A stretch of 64,000 bases of DNA, from NCBI RefSeq assembly GCF_963678635.1, contig NC_087070.1, positions 3,105,157-3,169,156 on the forward strand. Direction: 5' to 3'. The position numbers and the translations under genes are program-made. A model generated the notes under the pieces. That model saw only the letters and a list, made by a program, of their open reading frames with translations, had not been told where the DNA came from and did no database searches. Below, one piece after another: positions 45,021 through 56,830 of this stretch (position 1 is the stretch's first letter; each line of letters starts with the position of its first letter). Source of the DNA: Symsagittifera roscoffensis. Lineage: Eukaryota > Xenacoelomorpha > Acoela > Convolutidae.

Positions 45021-48000
45021 GTTAATTGGTTAATTTAATTTACCATCTACATTACAACAGTAATGAATACTATTATAAGGCATGGAGGGTGACCCAAAGA
45101 GAATTTCATCTCATCGAGTGGGACACCTTGAGAACTTAAAGAGCAGAGACATAAAGTCTCCAGAGTGGGCATCAATTAAAGAGCAGTTTGTGTAAGAATT
45201 CATTATCAAAAATATAATTATGGAAAAAAGATTCCTGAAAACGGTTCAGTTCTGATTTATTTATTTCGAAAAAATCTTTTGGAAGTAAATTATTCTGAAA
45301 AACAAAATTATATGCTATTGCTAGCCTACGTTTAAGAGAGAATTTCATGGCGTTTGATTTAAAAGCTATATTTGTAATTTGTTTTTCAGTCTTGCTGCGG
45401 GTGTGAGGAAGCCTTTCTAGGCTCGATAAACTCAAAAAACTATTCTTATCGGGGCATCTTAAAATTTCAAATAATTCTTTGAAGAGAGACTTCAGAAACA
45501 TATTAAAGACTGAATAAATTTTGTTTTCACTCATATTTTGGGTTATTGGTTCAAATTTGCGTTTGAGGAATATAGCCCGCGTGATGCGTTTTTGTAGTTT
45601 TAAAATTGAATCGAGATGAGTTTTATATGTATTGCCATAAATAAGAATACCATATTGAATTACGGATTGAGCACATGCTCTGTAGAACAACAGAAGACTT
45701 GCTTTCGGAAAAACTTCACGACATTTGTAAACTATTCCACAGAAAGTTGATAACTTTTTAACAATGCCACATATATGTTGCTTAAAACTCAGTTTATTGT
45801 CAATTTTTAATCCCAAATATTTAATAGGCAATTGGTTGTTCGATTGAAAATTATCTCCAAATACATTGATCATTTCAACATTTTTACCGAAACTCATAAA
45901 AAACGCTCTTTTTACAGTTGATTGTCAGGCCATTACAATCAATCCATTTTTCAATATTTTTCATTTCGTTTTCAAATTTATTTGTCCTTATTGTACTTGA
46001 ATAACATAAAGTTGTATCATCTGCATATAAAACAGGTTGAATTGTATTACAAACAATCGGAAGATCATTAATAAAGATTAGAAACAACAGAGGTCCTAAA
46101 ACAGAACCCTGCGGAACGCCACATGTTGAATGTTCTATTCGAGATTCTTTTTGGTCAAAAGCAACATATTGTTTGCGATCAGTTAAATAACTCCGGATAA
46201 GTTTGTTCAGTTTACCCCTTATTCCATACTTATCTAACTTAAGAATAAGTAGCTCATGGTTTATTGTATCAAAAGCTTTTTGGAAATCGATGAAGAATGT
46301 TTCACCGTAACGGCGTTTATCAATAACTTCTCGAATGAACTCGGTAAATTCTAATAAAGCATCAGCGCAACTTTTTTTAGGTTGAAATCCGTATTGCTCT
46401 GGTGTGAGAATTCGATATTTTCTTAGAAACTTATACATTTTGCCAAAATGATCTTTTCAAAAACCTTGCTTATCGAATTGAGTAAACTTATTGGTCTATA
46501 GCTTTCTGGTAGTTGACAATTACCATCTTTATAAAACGGAAGCACCTTTGCAATTTTTAGTGCATTCGGGAACGTTCCTTGCTTTATACATTGATTAAAT
46601 AACTTTGACAAAGGTTCGCTAATAACCGTCGACGAGAGTTTCAAAATTTGATTACTTATACCATCCGGACCTGAAGACCCCTTATTTTTAATAAGAATAA
46701 TTGTATCAAAAACTTCTTTTGTTGTTATTTCCTGAAAAACCATTGAATTAGGTACAGATTTAACATGCCTTAAGGCAATTTTATGATTGACTTTTTTACC
46801 ACTTAATTTATTACCAATTTGTGCGAAAAACTGATTGAAGACATCAGCTTCAACTTCTATTTTGGCAGATGTTTTGCTTTGTATGAAATCGTTATATGCC
46901 TGAAAAATACTTTTATTGTTTTTCGATTTTTCGATTTTTTGTTGGTAAAATTTTAGTTTCGAATTTCTTATTAGCGATGTGGTTAAATTTCGGGACAATT
47001 TATATTTCTCTAAATTTGTCGGAGTTGGATCAATTATCAATTTTTTGTAGAACATGTTTCTCTTTTGCATTTGCTTTTTAATATCCTGGGTAATTCAAGT
47101 TGGTTTTGCTTTATAATTCACCTGAGATAATGGGCAAAATTTATCTAAAATACGTGTTAAGCTGTTTACAATGTAAGTTATCTGCTCATCAGCGTTTAGT
47201 GAACTTTGCATTTTATTGAGTTTTTCATGTAGTAAGGAAAGGAAATCCACCAGGTTTTTGTCATTTTTCAATGGATTTATGTTTCGGAAAACGCTCTGTG
47301 TTTTAATGTCATTTTTACTTTTAAAGTAATCAATTTCAAGTAAAATTGAGTAATGGTCACTGATGACAGTTTTTAAACTATTTATTTTGTTCAAACAAGA
47401 AATGGTAAAAATATAGTCAATACAAGACTGACTTGAAGATGTAACACGTGTGGGTTCAAAGTTGCGTTGGAGAAACCCATGTGAGTTCATTAATGTCAAA
47501 AAATTCTCACTAGTGATTGAAGCATCAAGTGAATCTATGTTAAAATCACCACATATTATTGTTTGGTTTTTCCAAGTAGCCACCGTATCCAGGAAAAATT
47601 CTAGCTTTTCAAAAAAGTCGTTTAGTGCAGAAGATGGTTTTCTATACAAAACAATAAAATTTTTCGAATGTTTTTCATTTTTAACAGATATAGCTAGAAA
47701 CTCAAGATCTGATTCCAATTGTAATTTTGACACCTTTAAATCCGATCTAACGAAAAATGCACAACCACCTCCGCGAGTACCTTTTCTGTTAGTAGTTATT
47801 ATAGGTTGGTAGCCTTCAACTGAATAAATTGATAAGGGATCATTGTCCGTTAGCCATGTCTCGCAAAGGGCTATTATTGGTGGCTTAACCTCAAAGTCGT
47901 CAATAAGAATTTTAACTCATCATAATGACATCGCAAAGATCTAATATTTAAGAAAAAAAGAAAACTGCTATTTAATACGCCCACTTTTCTCCCCTCTAGG

Positions 48001-48267
48001 AGTTCTCGATAATATAATTTACTCATTTATCAAAAAAATAAGAAACAGAAAAAATTAGGCGCTGACTTGCAAGCCACGCTCAAACATTCTTGTATGCTTC
48101 ATCAATCCCAACCCCATAGAGCATGCAAGAATGTATGTATAACTATGAACCTTCCTCGTAGGGATTTACAACATATTCTGAAAGAGTTTTTCTGTTTTTG
48201 CATAATTGCTCCAATAATTGTTCTCCTTCTTGCTCTGGGGAGTCACGTAATCGCTTCAGAATAGATT
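45021..48267 (-). mobile_element. LINE (non-LTR retrotransposon), ORF2 only, inserted in family A
   Basis: A 3247-bp insertion flanked by the 5-bp direct repeat TATCG (45016-45020 and 48268-48272). On the minus strand it has about 240 bp of leader, one long decayed ORF (48026-45172) with endonuclease and reverse transcriptase, and a 3' tail rich in TTAA-type repeats (TTAAATTAACCAATTAAC). No gag-like ORF1 is visible. Either the copy is 5'-truncated just before ORF2 or the family lacks ORF1. It looks like the I/Jockey/CR1 side of LINEs; I do not assign the clade. Confidence 0.9.
45172..48026 (-). pseudogene. LINE ORF2 (AP endonuclease + reverse transcriptase), inactivated
   Basis: The ATG at 48026 starts MSKLYYRELLEG, followed by the endonuclease landmarks FLNIRSLR-HYDEL, ALCETWL (catalytic Glu), CGDFNID and SDH. 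The RT then has SGPDGISNQIL, YRPISLLNSISKVFEKI, FIDFQKAFDTINH, GVPQGSVLGPLLF, the catalytic LYADDTTL, and the thumb IKYLGLKIDNKLSF. The C-terminal part (YRACAQSVIQYGILIYG, LKLQKRITRAIF) is typical of this LINE group. Four lesions break it: a frameshift near 47914, a TGG-to-TGA-type stop at 47095-47097 (expected P-W-I/T), a frameshift near 46435, and one in a T run near 45895. It cannot make a full enzyme. Confidence 0.93.
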
Positions 48268-48283
48268 TATCGAAAGTCGGAAC
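48268..48283 (-). mobile_element. Family A 5' terminus, separated by the LINE
   Basis: TATCGAAAGTCGGAAC completes the copy at 44525-45020. AA follows. Confidence 0.9.
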
Positions 48284-48864
48284 AATAATTACAATAAAAA
48301 CAAGATCAATTTTTAGTTTTCGAGCTCAGGACAACAATATTGTTTTACAAGAACGAGTATTGTCAAAACTCTAAGTTCAAAATTCGAATGTTTTTGGAGC
48401 ACTAATATTCCTTCGTTTTCTTCAAAATTGGGACATCTATGAGAATGAAATATCTTGAAAAATAATCAAATATGAAATTAATTAGAGTGCAAGTTTGTGT
48501 GATATTTTCAAGCAATCTTGTGTTTTCCGGATCAAAAGTCGCAAGATGAGATGCATCAAAGAATAACAAAAAAAATAAGAGAAAAAACATATTGCAAGAT
48601 TCGCCATAGCGAGTAAGGGCTGTTTTTCAAAACATCCCGCCTCACATGAGCATCCATTTTAGGGTTCAACATTAGAGTTACAGATGTTTTATAAAACCTA
48701 AATTATTTGTCATGGGCTGGCTAAAATTTAAACTAAGTTGTTATTGGTAAAGTTTGTAGGTTGGGGAAGGAAAAAAACTAAAGTAAGCCATAGCTTAGTT
48801 AATGTTAAATACTTAACCTTCGGATAAAACGTGCTTAAATTTAGATAGGCTGCTTAATTTTAAA
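48284..48864. other. No gene recognised; degraded family A fragment
   Basis: About 48300-48430 contains GAGCTCAGGACAACAATATTG and GGAGCACTAATATTCC in family A order, but most of the rest is lost. Confidence 0.45.
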
Positions 48865-49720
48865 CAAGACTGCTCGTATATCAAGGCGTAGCGCTGGATG
48901 TTTCTACTGCACTTCTTTAAAGGCCACATAAAAAATTTTTGGTTTAAAATTTACGAAATAATCAAAAAACAAAAAAAAACGTTTTTGCATGCGGTTTTTC
49001 CCATTTTTTTCTAATTTATTCCCGACACACTAGTCTAAACTAAAAAAAGATGTCTTCAGCGTCTCGTATCCTACTCATAGAACCGTATCCTAAATAAGCC
49101 GCCGCGTGTTATATGAACGCAGTATATTGCGCCTTAAATGTCACAAATTAGCCATATTAGCCATTTTCAAACCACCATAACTTAGAAACAGGTCAAACAT
49201 TGTATATTTTGCGCTCCAAAACTAATATTTTTCAGATAAAGTAGAAAAATGTTTTCGAAAACACTTAGCTAATCAGTCGAAAATTGATTGAAAAAAAAAC
49301 AACCCAAGCATACACATTCTTTTTTTCTTAAAAAATCGAACAACAAGATAGCTCGTATTAGACTGAAACCTTGAATGCTCCGACCTCCTTTTAAGGTATA
49401 TGGAGTAGTACTCGATTCAAGAAAAAATGATCAAATTTTCAAAGTGTCATCACCTTACACGCTATGTTAAGTACAAAGTGATACATTTCACTTAAAAGAA
49501 CGTGAAAAACGGTAATTGCACAAAAAATTTCCCAAATTGGCCATATTGTCAATATTCAAACCCCCACAACTTTACAAAAATTGATCAGTTTTCGCTCAGA
49601 AAAACAATAATAGTTTGGATGATTTAGAAAAGTTCTGTCAAAAAAGGCTAGTTGAAATGTCGAAATTTGGCTTGAGAAAAAAACTACCCAGAGCGCAAAT
49701 ATTCCGTCACTTTCTTCGAT
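48865..49720 (-). mobile_element. Two diverged family A copies in head-to-tail tandem
   Basis: Copy 1 runs from CAAGACTGCTCGTATATCAA to AAAAATCGAAC (49341). AA follows, and copy 2 starts CAAGATAGCTCGTATTAGAC at 49344 and runs to the GAGCGCAAATATTCCGTCAC block. They share more with each other than with young copies, suggesting an older subfamily. Confidence 0.8.
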
Positions 49721-50289
49721 TATTTTTTTAAGCATGCAGTCAGCAGTCTGTTTTTAAATATTAAAACGAGTTCATTTCAATTTAAACGAGACGAAAGTAT
49801 AAATCGTAAACTTATTTGGAGTAAAATGGGGACTTATTGTTCCGACTTTCGTAATTTTTCTTTTTGCTGTTATCAAAATTTTGATCGACAACAAAAATTC
49901 TATAAGTTTATGCAGTTTAAAAACGTTCCTTAATTTTTAATTCAATTAGGCAGCAGTTGCTATCATTGATTTCCTTTGGAGAATAAAATTGGAACTTAAA
50001 TCAGATGATAAGCTATAATTAGTCTAATTGATAAATATGACTCAAGTCAAGACATTATAAAGTATGTATATTTTTATTAAGTATTTTTCATGGTCCAATT
50101 TGGAAACTCAATGGTTGGGTTGGGTTATTTGAAACAAAATATGGTACATCCCATCTTTTCTAAAAAGCTTTTTTTCTAAGATGGCAACTTTCTGACCTCA
50201 TTTGAAAAAATATATTTATTCGTTACAGAAACACTTCCTTATATAATTTTTAATGCACAACAATAATTTCGGGTGTTTTTTCCAGCAGT
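49721..50289. other. No gene recognised
   Basis: Contains an isolated family A 5' end (TTGTTCCGACTTTCG at about 49839). The rest is AT-rich with no feature. Confidence 0.4.
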
Positions 50290-50672
50290 ACTTTTTCAAG
50301 ACGGCGGGCGGACAGCCCTCCCTCCCCCCTCAGCCCTTCCTCCACACCACACCCCCCCCCCCCTAATTCTGGTTGCCATGTTTTTCCAAAGGTTCCCGCC
50401 TTTGGTATAACTTTAAGGCATCCATTTTTGGCTGACCAACCTTAAACATTTTCTACGGGCACCATGGGCGCCAAAATTTGAAATAAAGAGCGGGCCAAAA
50501 GATTGCAAGTTTTTTTTTGCTCAAAACTCGTTTTAGACTGTTCATTTTCTTTAATTTTAGACAAAATAGGGTCTTTACAGTGTTTTCAAAAAGCCCTGAA
50601 TATCAACTTGGTCGATCTGAAAAAAGGTCCAAAAACACCCACACCCTCCCTGAAAAGTTTCTCTGCCACTGG
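50290..50672 (-). mobile_element. hAT-type MITE, family D, strongly diverged
   Basis: In reverse, the family order is kept: GGCGGGCGGAC with C-runs, the block GGTTCCCGCCTTTGGTATAA, GGCATCCATTTTTGGCTGAC, GGCGCCAAAATTTG, GGTCTTTACAGTG and GGTCGATCTGAAAAAAGG. The ends are eroded and no target duplication remains. Confidence 0.65.
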
Positions 50673-50744
50673 TTTTTTCAGTTGAATAAAAAAGTAGTTA
50701 CAACAAAATAATGTCACATCGGGCTAAAAAGAAGTATTCACTTA

Positions 50745-51060
50745 CCCCATTTGTTTATTGATTCGAACAGTAAAATATTTCAACAGCTTCGCATTACGTT
50801 TTCAGATTTTAGACTGACAGTGTTCTAATAAAAAGTTAAAATCTGAGCACACTGATCAAATTGCCTTGCAGTTTCAAAACAATAGTCTGAAACTAAATTT
50901 TTTATTTTCAGTTTGTTCTACTGCTTAGTTTCAAACCTCCCTTTGAAAATTTTTTTTAGTTCACTTGAGTAAAACTCAAAATTTTTTGGAAAGCGCTGAG
51001 AATTTTTGAGCAGGGTAGTAATAAACTGTTCAAATTAAATTCAATAGGTTTCAATAGATG
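50745..51060 (+). repeat. Family C repeat, copy 1
   Basis: About 300 bp also present at 55440-55727: CAACAGCTTCGC, GTTTTCAGA-TTTAGACT, CTGAGCACA, TGCCTTGC, TTTTATTTTCAGTTT and GGGTAGTAAT in the same order. No terminal repeats or coding potential seen. Confidence 0.75.
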
Positions 51061-51152
51061 ATATAATTCTAAATTGATCCGGTTTTCAGCAAACCGAGAA
51101 TTTAATGATTTTATAATAACATTACGAAGTCAAAATGTACATTTTGTTAATT

Positions 51153-51440
51153 GTTAGCGGATTCCGCAACAAGCCAAAATCAGATGTTGCTTTTCTTTTA
51201 TTTTGTTTGCTGTTTTGAATTCAAAAAAAAATAGCTAAAACACTGTACTGCTTAAAATTGCTCCAATAATAGGCGAATTTGCAAAATCCGCAACAGTATT
51301 TGCGAAATCAGGAACAGTTTGTGAATTCCACAAACAATTCATACAAAATAAGGCTAGTAAAATTAAACCTTTGCAAAATTTGTAAGCCGTTTCCACATAT
51401 TGTTTGGGGACTCCATTAACATATATAGTTGTCTTTAAAA
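51153..51440 (-). mobile_element. Family B copy (reverse)
   Basis: AGCGGATTCCGCAACAAGCC, CAAAATCAGATGTTGC, AAATTGCTCCAATAATAGGCG and AATTCCACAAACAATT are the reverse complement of blocks in 43060-43240. Open frames here are fortuitous. Confidence 0.7.
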
Positions 51441-51639
51441 AAATTTCAAATACTGAAATAAAGCACACTTTCAGATCTCAAATGCTGAAAAAGTGAACAC
51501 CTTTCCGATCTCAAATACTAAAAGAATGAAAACCAACTGCGGTAAACTATTTCATGGCTTATAATGGTGAATATTATTAATTTTCATTTATTTCATTCAC
51601 GAAAGGGGTACATCCACGATTTTAGTTTGAAAATCATTG

Positions 51640-51900
51640 AAGATTTGTTATTGAGGATTCCACTGCCAATAGTTTAATCTTTGCCTATAAATTCTGCGTT
51701 TTTCGATAAAAATTCTAGCTATGGCTGTTCGTGCAAGGACTGGTTCAGTTCAGTATTACGAACGATACTACCGTTTACTTGTTTTTATGGAAACCGCTTA
51801 CATTTGCGGATTCCGCCTACTTTTTACAGAATCAGCTTACAATTATGGAATCTGGAACAACTAGCTATTTTCGCTCCTGGCGGATTCTGCAACAAAAACC
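51640..51900 (+). repeat. Family B-related GGATTCC cluster
   Basis: Carries GAGGATTCCACTGCC, TTGCGGATTCCGCC, TATGGAATCTGGAAC and GGCGGATTCTGCAACAAAAA. Boundaries are uncertain. Confidence 0.5.
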
Positions 51901-52299
51901 AATGTGCCGACAAATTTTACCTAACAGGTATTTGTACGGGGACTCCTCGATTTTATGTGCTCGATTCGAGAAATATTAAGTTAAAATCCGTCGCCGCCTG
52001 AAGCTGTTTAGGAGATCGGTGTTAAAATGTTTGCTAAAGTTGGAAATATGAGCCAATTAAAATCGAGCACATAACATGAAGCGCTAAGCAGTTTTCATCC
52101 AAAATTTTGGATGTCGGATCTTGACTTGATTTGTTTGAGGAGCTCGGTGTTAACTGGTCCAACATTTCAATTCGAGTCTCGCAATCTTTTCGAAAGTTTC
52201 AAGTGAAACACTCTGTTTTTAGCTGATAAAGAACTGCATAACTGTTGGATGAGTTTAAAATATGAGTTTAACGGATGAGTTTAACGGGGAAGTTTTGTA

Positions 52300-52525
52300 A
52301 GTTTTGTAACCACTTAAAAACCTCTCAAATCTTGCTTGAAAAACTGTTCAAAAACCACCGCAAGAAATGAGCGGTTTTTGAGCGGTTTTTTAAGCAAGAT
52401 TTGAGCGGTTTGAGAAGTTTTTCCAAAAAAAGTCACCCAAACAGCTCAAACCGCTCAAATCGTGCTGGAAAACCGCTCAAACCACTCATATCTTGAGCGG
52501 TTTTTGAGCGGGATCTCGACCCGGG
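52300..52525. repeat. Array of GAGCGGTTT direct and inverted repeats
   Basis: More than a dozen copies of AACCGCTCAAA or its complement GAGCGGTTTTTGAGCGG, in both orientations, with AAGCAAGATTTGAGCGG and CTCAAATCTTGCTTG forming longer inverted pairs. Ends at GAGCGGGATCTCGACCCGGG. No coding potential. Confidence 0.8.
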
Positions 52526-52640
52526 TGGAATCCACTTAAAATTTAAAACATCTTCAATGACTTGTCTGTGGAATCCAGAATCATACAGACACCCAATTGG
52601 GCGCCTATTTAGTGCATAGTTTGGCCTCGTAATAGATTAA
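52526..52640 (+). repeat. Family B right-end fragment
   Basis: GGTGGAATCCACTTAAAATT, GTCTGTGGAATCC and the terminus-like GCATAGTTTGGCCTCGTAAT, shared with 43263-43286 and the 57.4-kb copy. Confidence 0.65.
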
Positions 52641-52804
52641 CAATTAATTTGGTATTATTTGTAGCGACAGATCTAATTAACAATCTCTCCCGTATGGTAT
52701 TGATCTACTTAAGAATCTCCATCCTTAGAAACAATTACACGGATTTAGCACTACTTAACCGTATCCCTTTTCATGAAAGGGGTATTTCTTAGTAGATCCC
52801 GCTT

Positions 52805-53070
52805 TCCAAGAGTTATTAGAGGCTGATCAAGGACAAGCTCGAGGCAACGAAGACGGGTTTTCAAAAAAATTTTGACGCTTGATTTTAGGTCGACCCAATT
52901 GACTTTCTGAGCTCTCCCAAATCACTGTAAAGATTCATTTTTGACCAACTTTTCGATACTTTTTTGGGGATGGCGTGGGGAATGTTTGATCTGCCCTGTC
53001 AATATTAGTAAATTTGGCGCCAAAGGCGCTTTTAGAAATCATCGGTGAGCCAAATTAACGTGTCAAACTA
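52805..53070 (+). mobile_element. hAT-type MITE, family D, eroded
   Basis: Keeps TAGGTCGACCCAATTGACTT, GAGCTCTCCCAAATCACTGT and TTTGGCGCCAAAGGCGCTTT in family order. Starts AGGCTGATCAAGG. The right end is not found. Confidence 0.65.
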
Positions 53071-53162
53071 GTAGCAAGTGAGGATCTTTTGTGTGATCTC
53101 CGAGGGGAATGGCTTCGTGTCGTCTCCGTACCAAACGCGCAACTAGAAAAGACTAAAAATTA

Positions 53163-53882
53163 CTGCTTGGTGAGTTTTTCTTTACATATATTTCGAACAT
53201 TTAACAAACAGCGTTCGATAGAGTTTCATTTTCTTAACTCCAAATTAAGAAGATACTTCACCATTGATATTTTTTATTATGTTTGCGAGGTTCTAAAATG
53301 GCTAAATTGAGACAATTAACGAGCAATATATTTAGTTCATTTTCGTAACGATTATCCAGCTCGGAAAAAAAGTTAAAATGAAGCAATCTAATTGATGCAT
53401 TAATAGATGAAAAAACTACAATGCTCTTAGAACCGTTGATTGTGTTTTGCTTGTACATCTGTGTAGGCGCATATGGTTTCTTGTTTTTTTGCAAACTTTG
53501 TCAATTTTTTTCAAGTGCAGCCGGGCACTAATGATTTACGAGCACTTCCTTATGACAAACAATTTTGTATTTTTTCTTAATTTTTCGAATTTTAGTAGTA
53601 ATTTTTGGCGCTTAACTTTTGTTATCTGAAAAACAACTGTTTCCTGCGCTCAAAATTGAAAATTTTTTAACCTGGTATAATTTTTATAAAGGTCAGCAAA
53701 TGGTTTAAAAACTCCCCTTATGGGCAAATTGTATAATTAAAGTGTACTATATTGCTACTAGCGTTGTCAGATTTGTATTTGAATATAATTTTTTTTTCTT
53801 TTTTTTAATCAGCAATCATTTTTTTACCTTAGAGGGCAGTCGAAGATTGCCGGGTTTCACCCTGATACATTTTGCGGTCCAA
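53163..53882 (+). mobile_element. Family A, very old copy or copies
   Basis: Family-order blocks remain: GAGTTTTTCTT, CTTAACTCCAAATTAAGAAG, ATACTTCACCATTGAT, ATGGCTAAATTGAGACAATT and AACGAGCAATATATTTAG. Then, after 53560, a second set ends AGGGCAGTCGAAGATTGCCG and CACCCTGATAC. The divergence shows the family has been active over a long period. Confidence 0.5.
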
Positions 53883-54005
53883 GCCCGGTTCGGCTCGCGA
53901 TAGAATTTGTCGGCCCGTTAGCGGCCCATTGGGATGAGTTTCTCAGCCCATTAGCGGCCGATTGGGATAAGTTTTTCGGCCCGTTGCGGCCCGGCGCCTA
54001 ATAAA
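53876..54005 (+). repeat. GC-rich block with CGGCCC-type short repeats
   Basis: GTCGGCCCGTTAGCGGCCCA is followed by three variants of the same 25-30-bp unit (CAGCCCATTAGCGGCCGATT, TTCGGCCCGTTGCGGCCC). It stands out strongly from the AT-rich flanks. No exon frame is convincing. Confidence 0.65.
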
Positions 54006-54007
54006 CT

Positions 54008-56830
54008 GCTAAAACATGGTTCAGAAGAAAATTGAGTAAATTATAAGCAAAACAAAATCTTACCATCACGGTAAGATTTCACAAAATAACATATAACCAC
54101 AGTCAGTTTTGAAATCACAGTACACTGCTAAGCAGCCATATCAAGTAGTGAACTATTTAGTCTACTGTCAAAAAATTTGGCCCATTGACACCTTTTGAGG
54201 CTAAAGGCCAGCCCAGGGACGGCCTGGACCTTTGCCATGTCTGCCCTGATACAATTGTTTATTTTTTTGAACATTCGCAACCTTTAAGTTGCTTTTTATA
54301 CTCTTTGACTTTTTTCCTATTGTTTTCTTGTTTTATTGCCCAAATTTAAAGTACCCTTCCAAATTTGATTACAAAAATGAGTCACTTCCAAAATGGCTAT
54401 TTTCGCAATAATATTTTTCGGCATGTAGACGTCAAAGTAATGTTTTGGGATTCTCGGAAGAAAATAGTTCAGTGTTTTTGTTCGTAACTAATGTTTAGAA
54501 TAGAATGATTATGGGCATTACGGTTTTCTCTTTTTTGATATCAAATAAAACTGTTTTGAACATTTTTGACACAAAATATGTATGGTTCGACTTGCTATGC
54601 GTGAGAAAAACACCAACAATTTTCACAATTTTACTTAACAAAAAACTTTCAGTTTTTGAAGATCAAATTTAAAAAAAAAAGCTCAAAATCATGCAATATT
54701 TTTAATGTGCAAGTTTCAAGAAAACAAACAATTTCATTTTAATTTCAATTTTAGTTTCTATCAGAATACTTTCGAAAAGGAACTAAGACAATTTTCAGCA
54801 AAAAATATTGAACCAAAATAAACGCAAAAAAGATTGGACTAAAAGAAATGCAAAAAAAGTCTTTGCAAAAAAAAATTTTTTACAAAAAAACTACTCAAGT
54901 CTTTATCTTCAAAATAAATTGACTTGAATTTTGAAATGAAATTCAGCAAAAATATAGCCGACTCTTAATAAACCAGAAAAATGTGCATGAATATTTTTTT
55001 CTCGAAACCTTTGAAAATTTCAATTAAGTGAGTTTCAGTTGGAAAGTCTAGTTGCTGCTATTGGTGTTCTTTAGCCTAGTTGCTTCTTCGTACTCTTTGA
55101 CCTTTTTTGTTCCTAATGTTTTCATAACTTTTTTGCCCAAAAAAATCTCCTCCTGAACCTGATAAAAATTGAGTCACTCTCAGTATGGCTGGTTTCACAA
55201 TAGTATTTTTTTTCGGCATATTGACGTCAAATCAATGTTTGGCGACTCTCGGAAAAAATAGTTTAGGATTTTTTTTCGTAACTAATATTCAGATTAGAAC
55301 GATAATGGGCAATACGGTTTGCCTTTTTTTTATATCAAAAGAAAATCTTTTGAAAAAATCTATGGAAGTTTAATGCAGAATATGTATGGTTCGACTTCCT
55401 AGATGTATGAACATCACTGTATCATCTTTTCCCACTTTTTAATTGATTTAAGCAGTAAAAAAAATTAAACAGCTTCGCTCTTTGTTTTCAGACTTTAGAC
55501 TAAGATTTTCCCAGGAAAAAAATAAAAGCTGAGCACATTAATAAAAGTGCCTTGCGATTTCAAAACTTTAATCTGTAACTATATTTTTTTTATTTTCAGT
55601 TTTCCTACACATTAGTTTCAAGCCTCCACTCTCCTTCATCTAATTAAACTCAAAATTTTTCGAAAAGTGCTGAGATGTTTTCACTAGGGTAGTAATCAAT
55701 TGTTTAAAGTAAATTTATTAGATTGCTAAAACATGGTTCACAGAAAGATTGACACAATTAAAAGCAAAACAAAATCTTATCATCATGGTAAGATATCATG
55801 AAATAATATATAATCACAGTCAGTTTAGAAATCAGAGTACACTGCTAAACGGTCATATCAAGCTGTGCGCAATGTTTTCTACTTTCAAAACATTTGGCCC
55901 ATTGACACCTTTTTAGGCAAAAGGCTCGCCCAGGGGCGGCTCGGCCTTTTGCCATGTCCAACCTGATACAATTGTTTATTGTTTTGAGCATTCGCAGCCT
56001 TTAAGTTGCTTTTTTTAAAACTTTTTGACTTTTAGTTCTTATTGTTTTTTCATGTTTTTTTTGCCCAAAAATAAATTACCCTTCCAAGACTAATAAAAAA
56101 ATGAGTCAATCCTAAAATGGCTGGTCTCGCAATAGTATTTTTCCGGCATATAGACGTCAAAGCATTGTTTTGTCGATTCTCGGAAGAAAATTGTTCATGG
56201 TTTTTGTTCGTAACTAATGTTTAGAATAGAATGATTATGGGCATTACGGTTTTCCTCTTTTTTGATATCAAATGAAACTGTTTTGAACATTTTTGACACA
56301 AAATATACGACTCAACTTGCTCTGAGTGAGAAAATCACCAACACTTTCCACAATTTTACTGAACAAAAAAACTGGCAAAAAGCCCTTTCGTGATAGCCGA
56401 AATTGAAAACGAAAATTTTTCAGTTCTTGAAAATCAAATTTAAAAAAAAAAGGTCAAAATCATGCAATACTTTTTTTTCCTGCCAGTTTCAAGAAAACGA
56501 ACGAATCAATTTCATTTGAAGTTCATGTCGTTTAAACTTTAATCACAATACTTTTGAAAGTGAACTACGAAAACGAAAAATTTTGGCAAAAGCGATTGAA
56601 CCAAAATAAACGCATGTCTTTGCAAAAAATTTTTTAACTAAAAAAACTACTCAAGCCTTTATCTTCAAAACAAAGTGACTTGAATTTCGAAATGAAATTT
56701 AGCAAAGTTATAGCCGACACTAATTAAACCCGGAAAAAGTGCATCAATCTTTTTTCTCGAATTCTTTGAAAATTTCATAAGTTAGTTTCAGTTGGAAAGT
56801 CTAGTTGCTGCTATGAGTGTTCTTAAAAAC
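54008..56830 (+). repeat. About 1.72-kb tandem segmental duplication (two long copies, one partial)
   Basis: The unit from GCTAAAACATGGTTCA (54008 and 55725) through AACATTCGCAACCTTTAAG and GTTTAGAATAGAATGATTAT to TTGGAAAGTCTAGTTGCTGC (about 55039 and 56792) occurs twice. A partial copy at about 55062-55420 repeats the block TTCGTACTCTTTGACC to TATGGTTCGACTTCCTA. The second copy of family C (55440-55727) lies between. No reading frame is conserved between copies, so it is noncoding. Confidence 0.85.
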
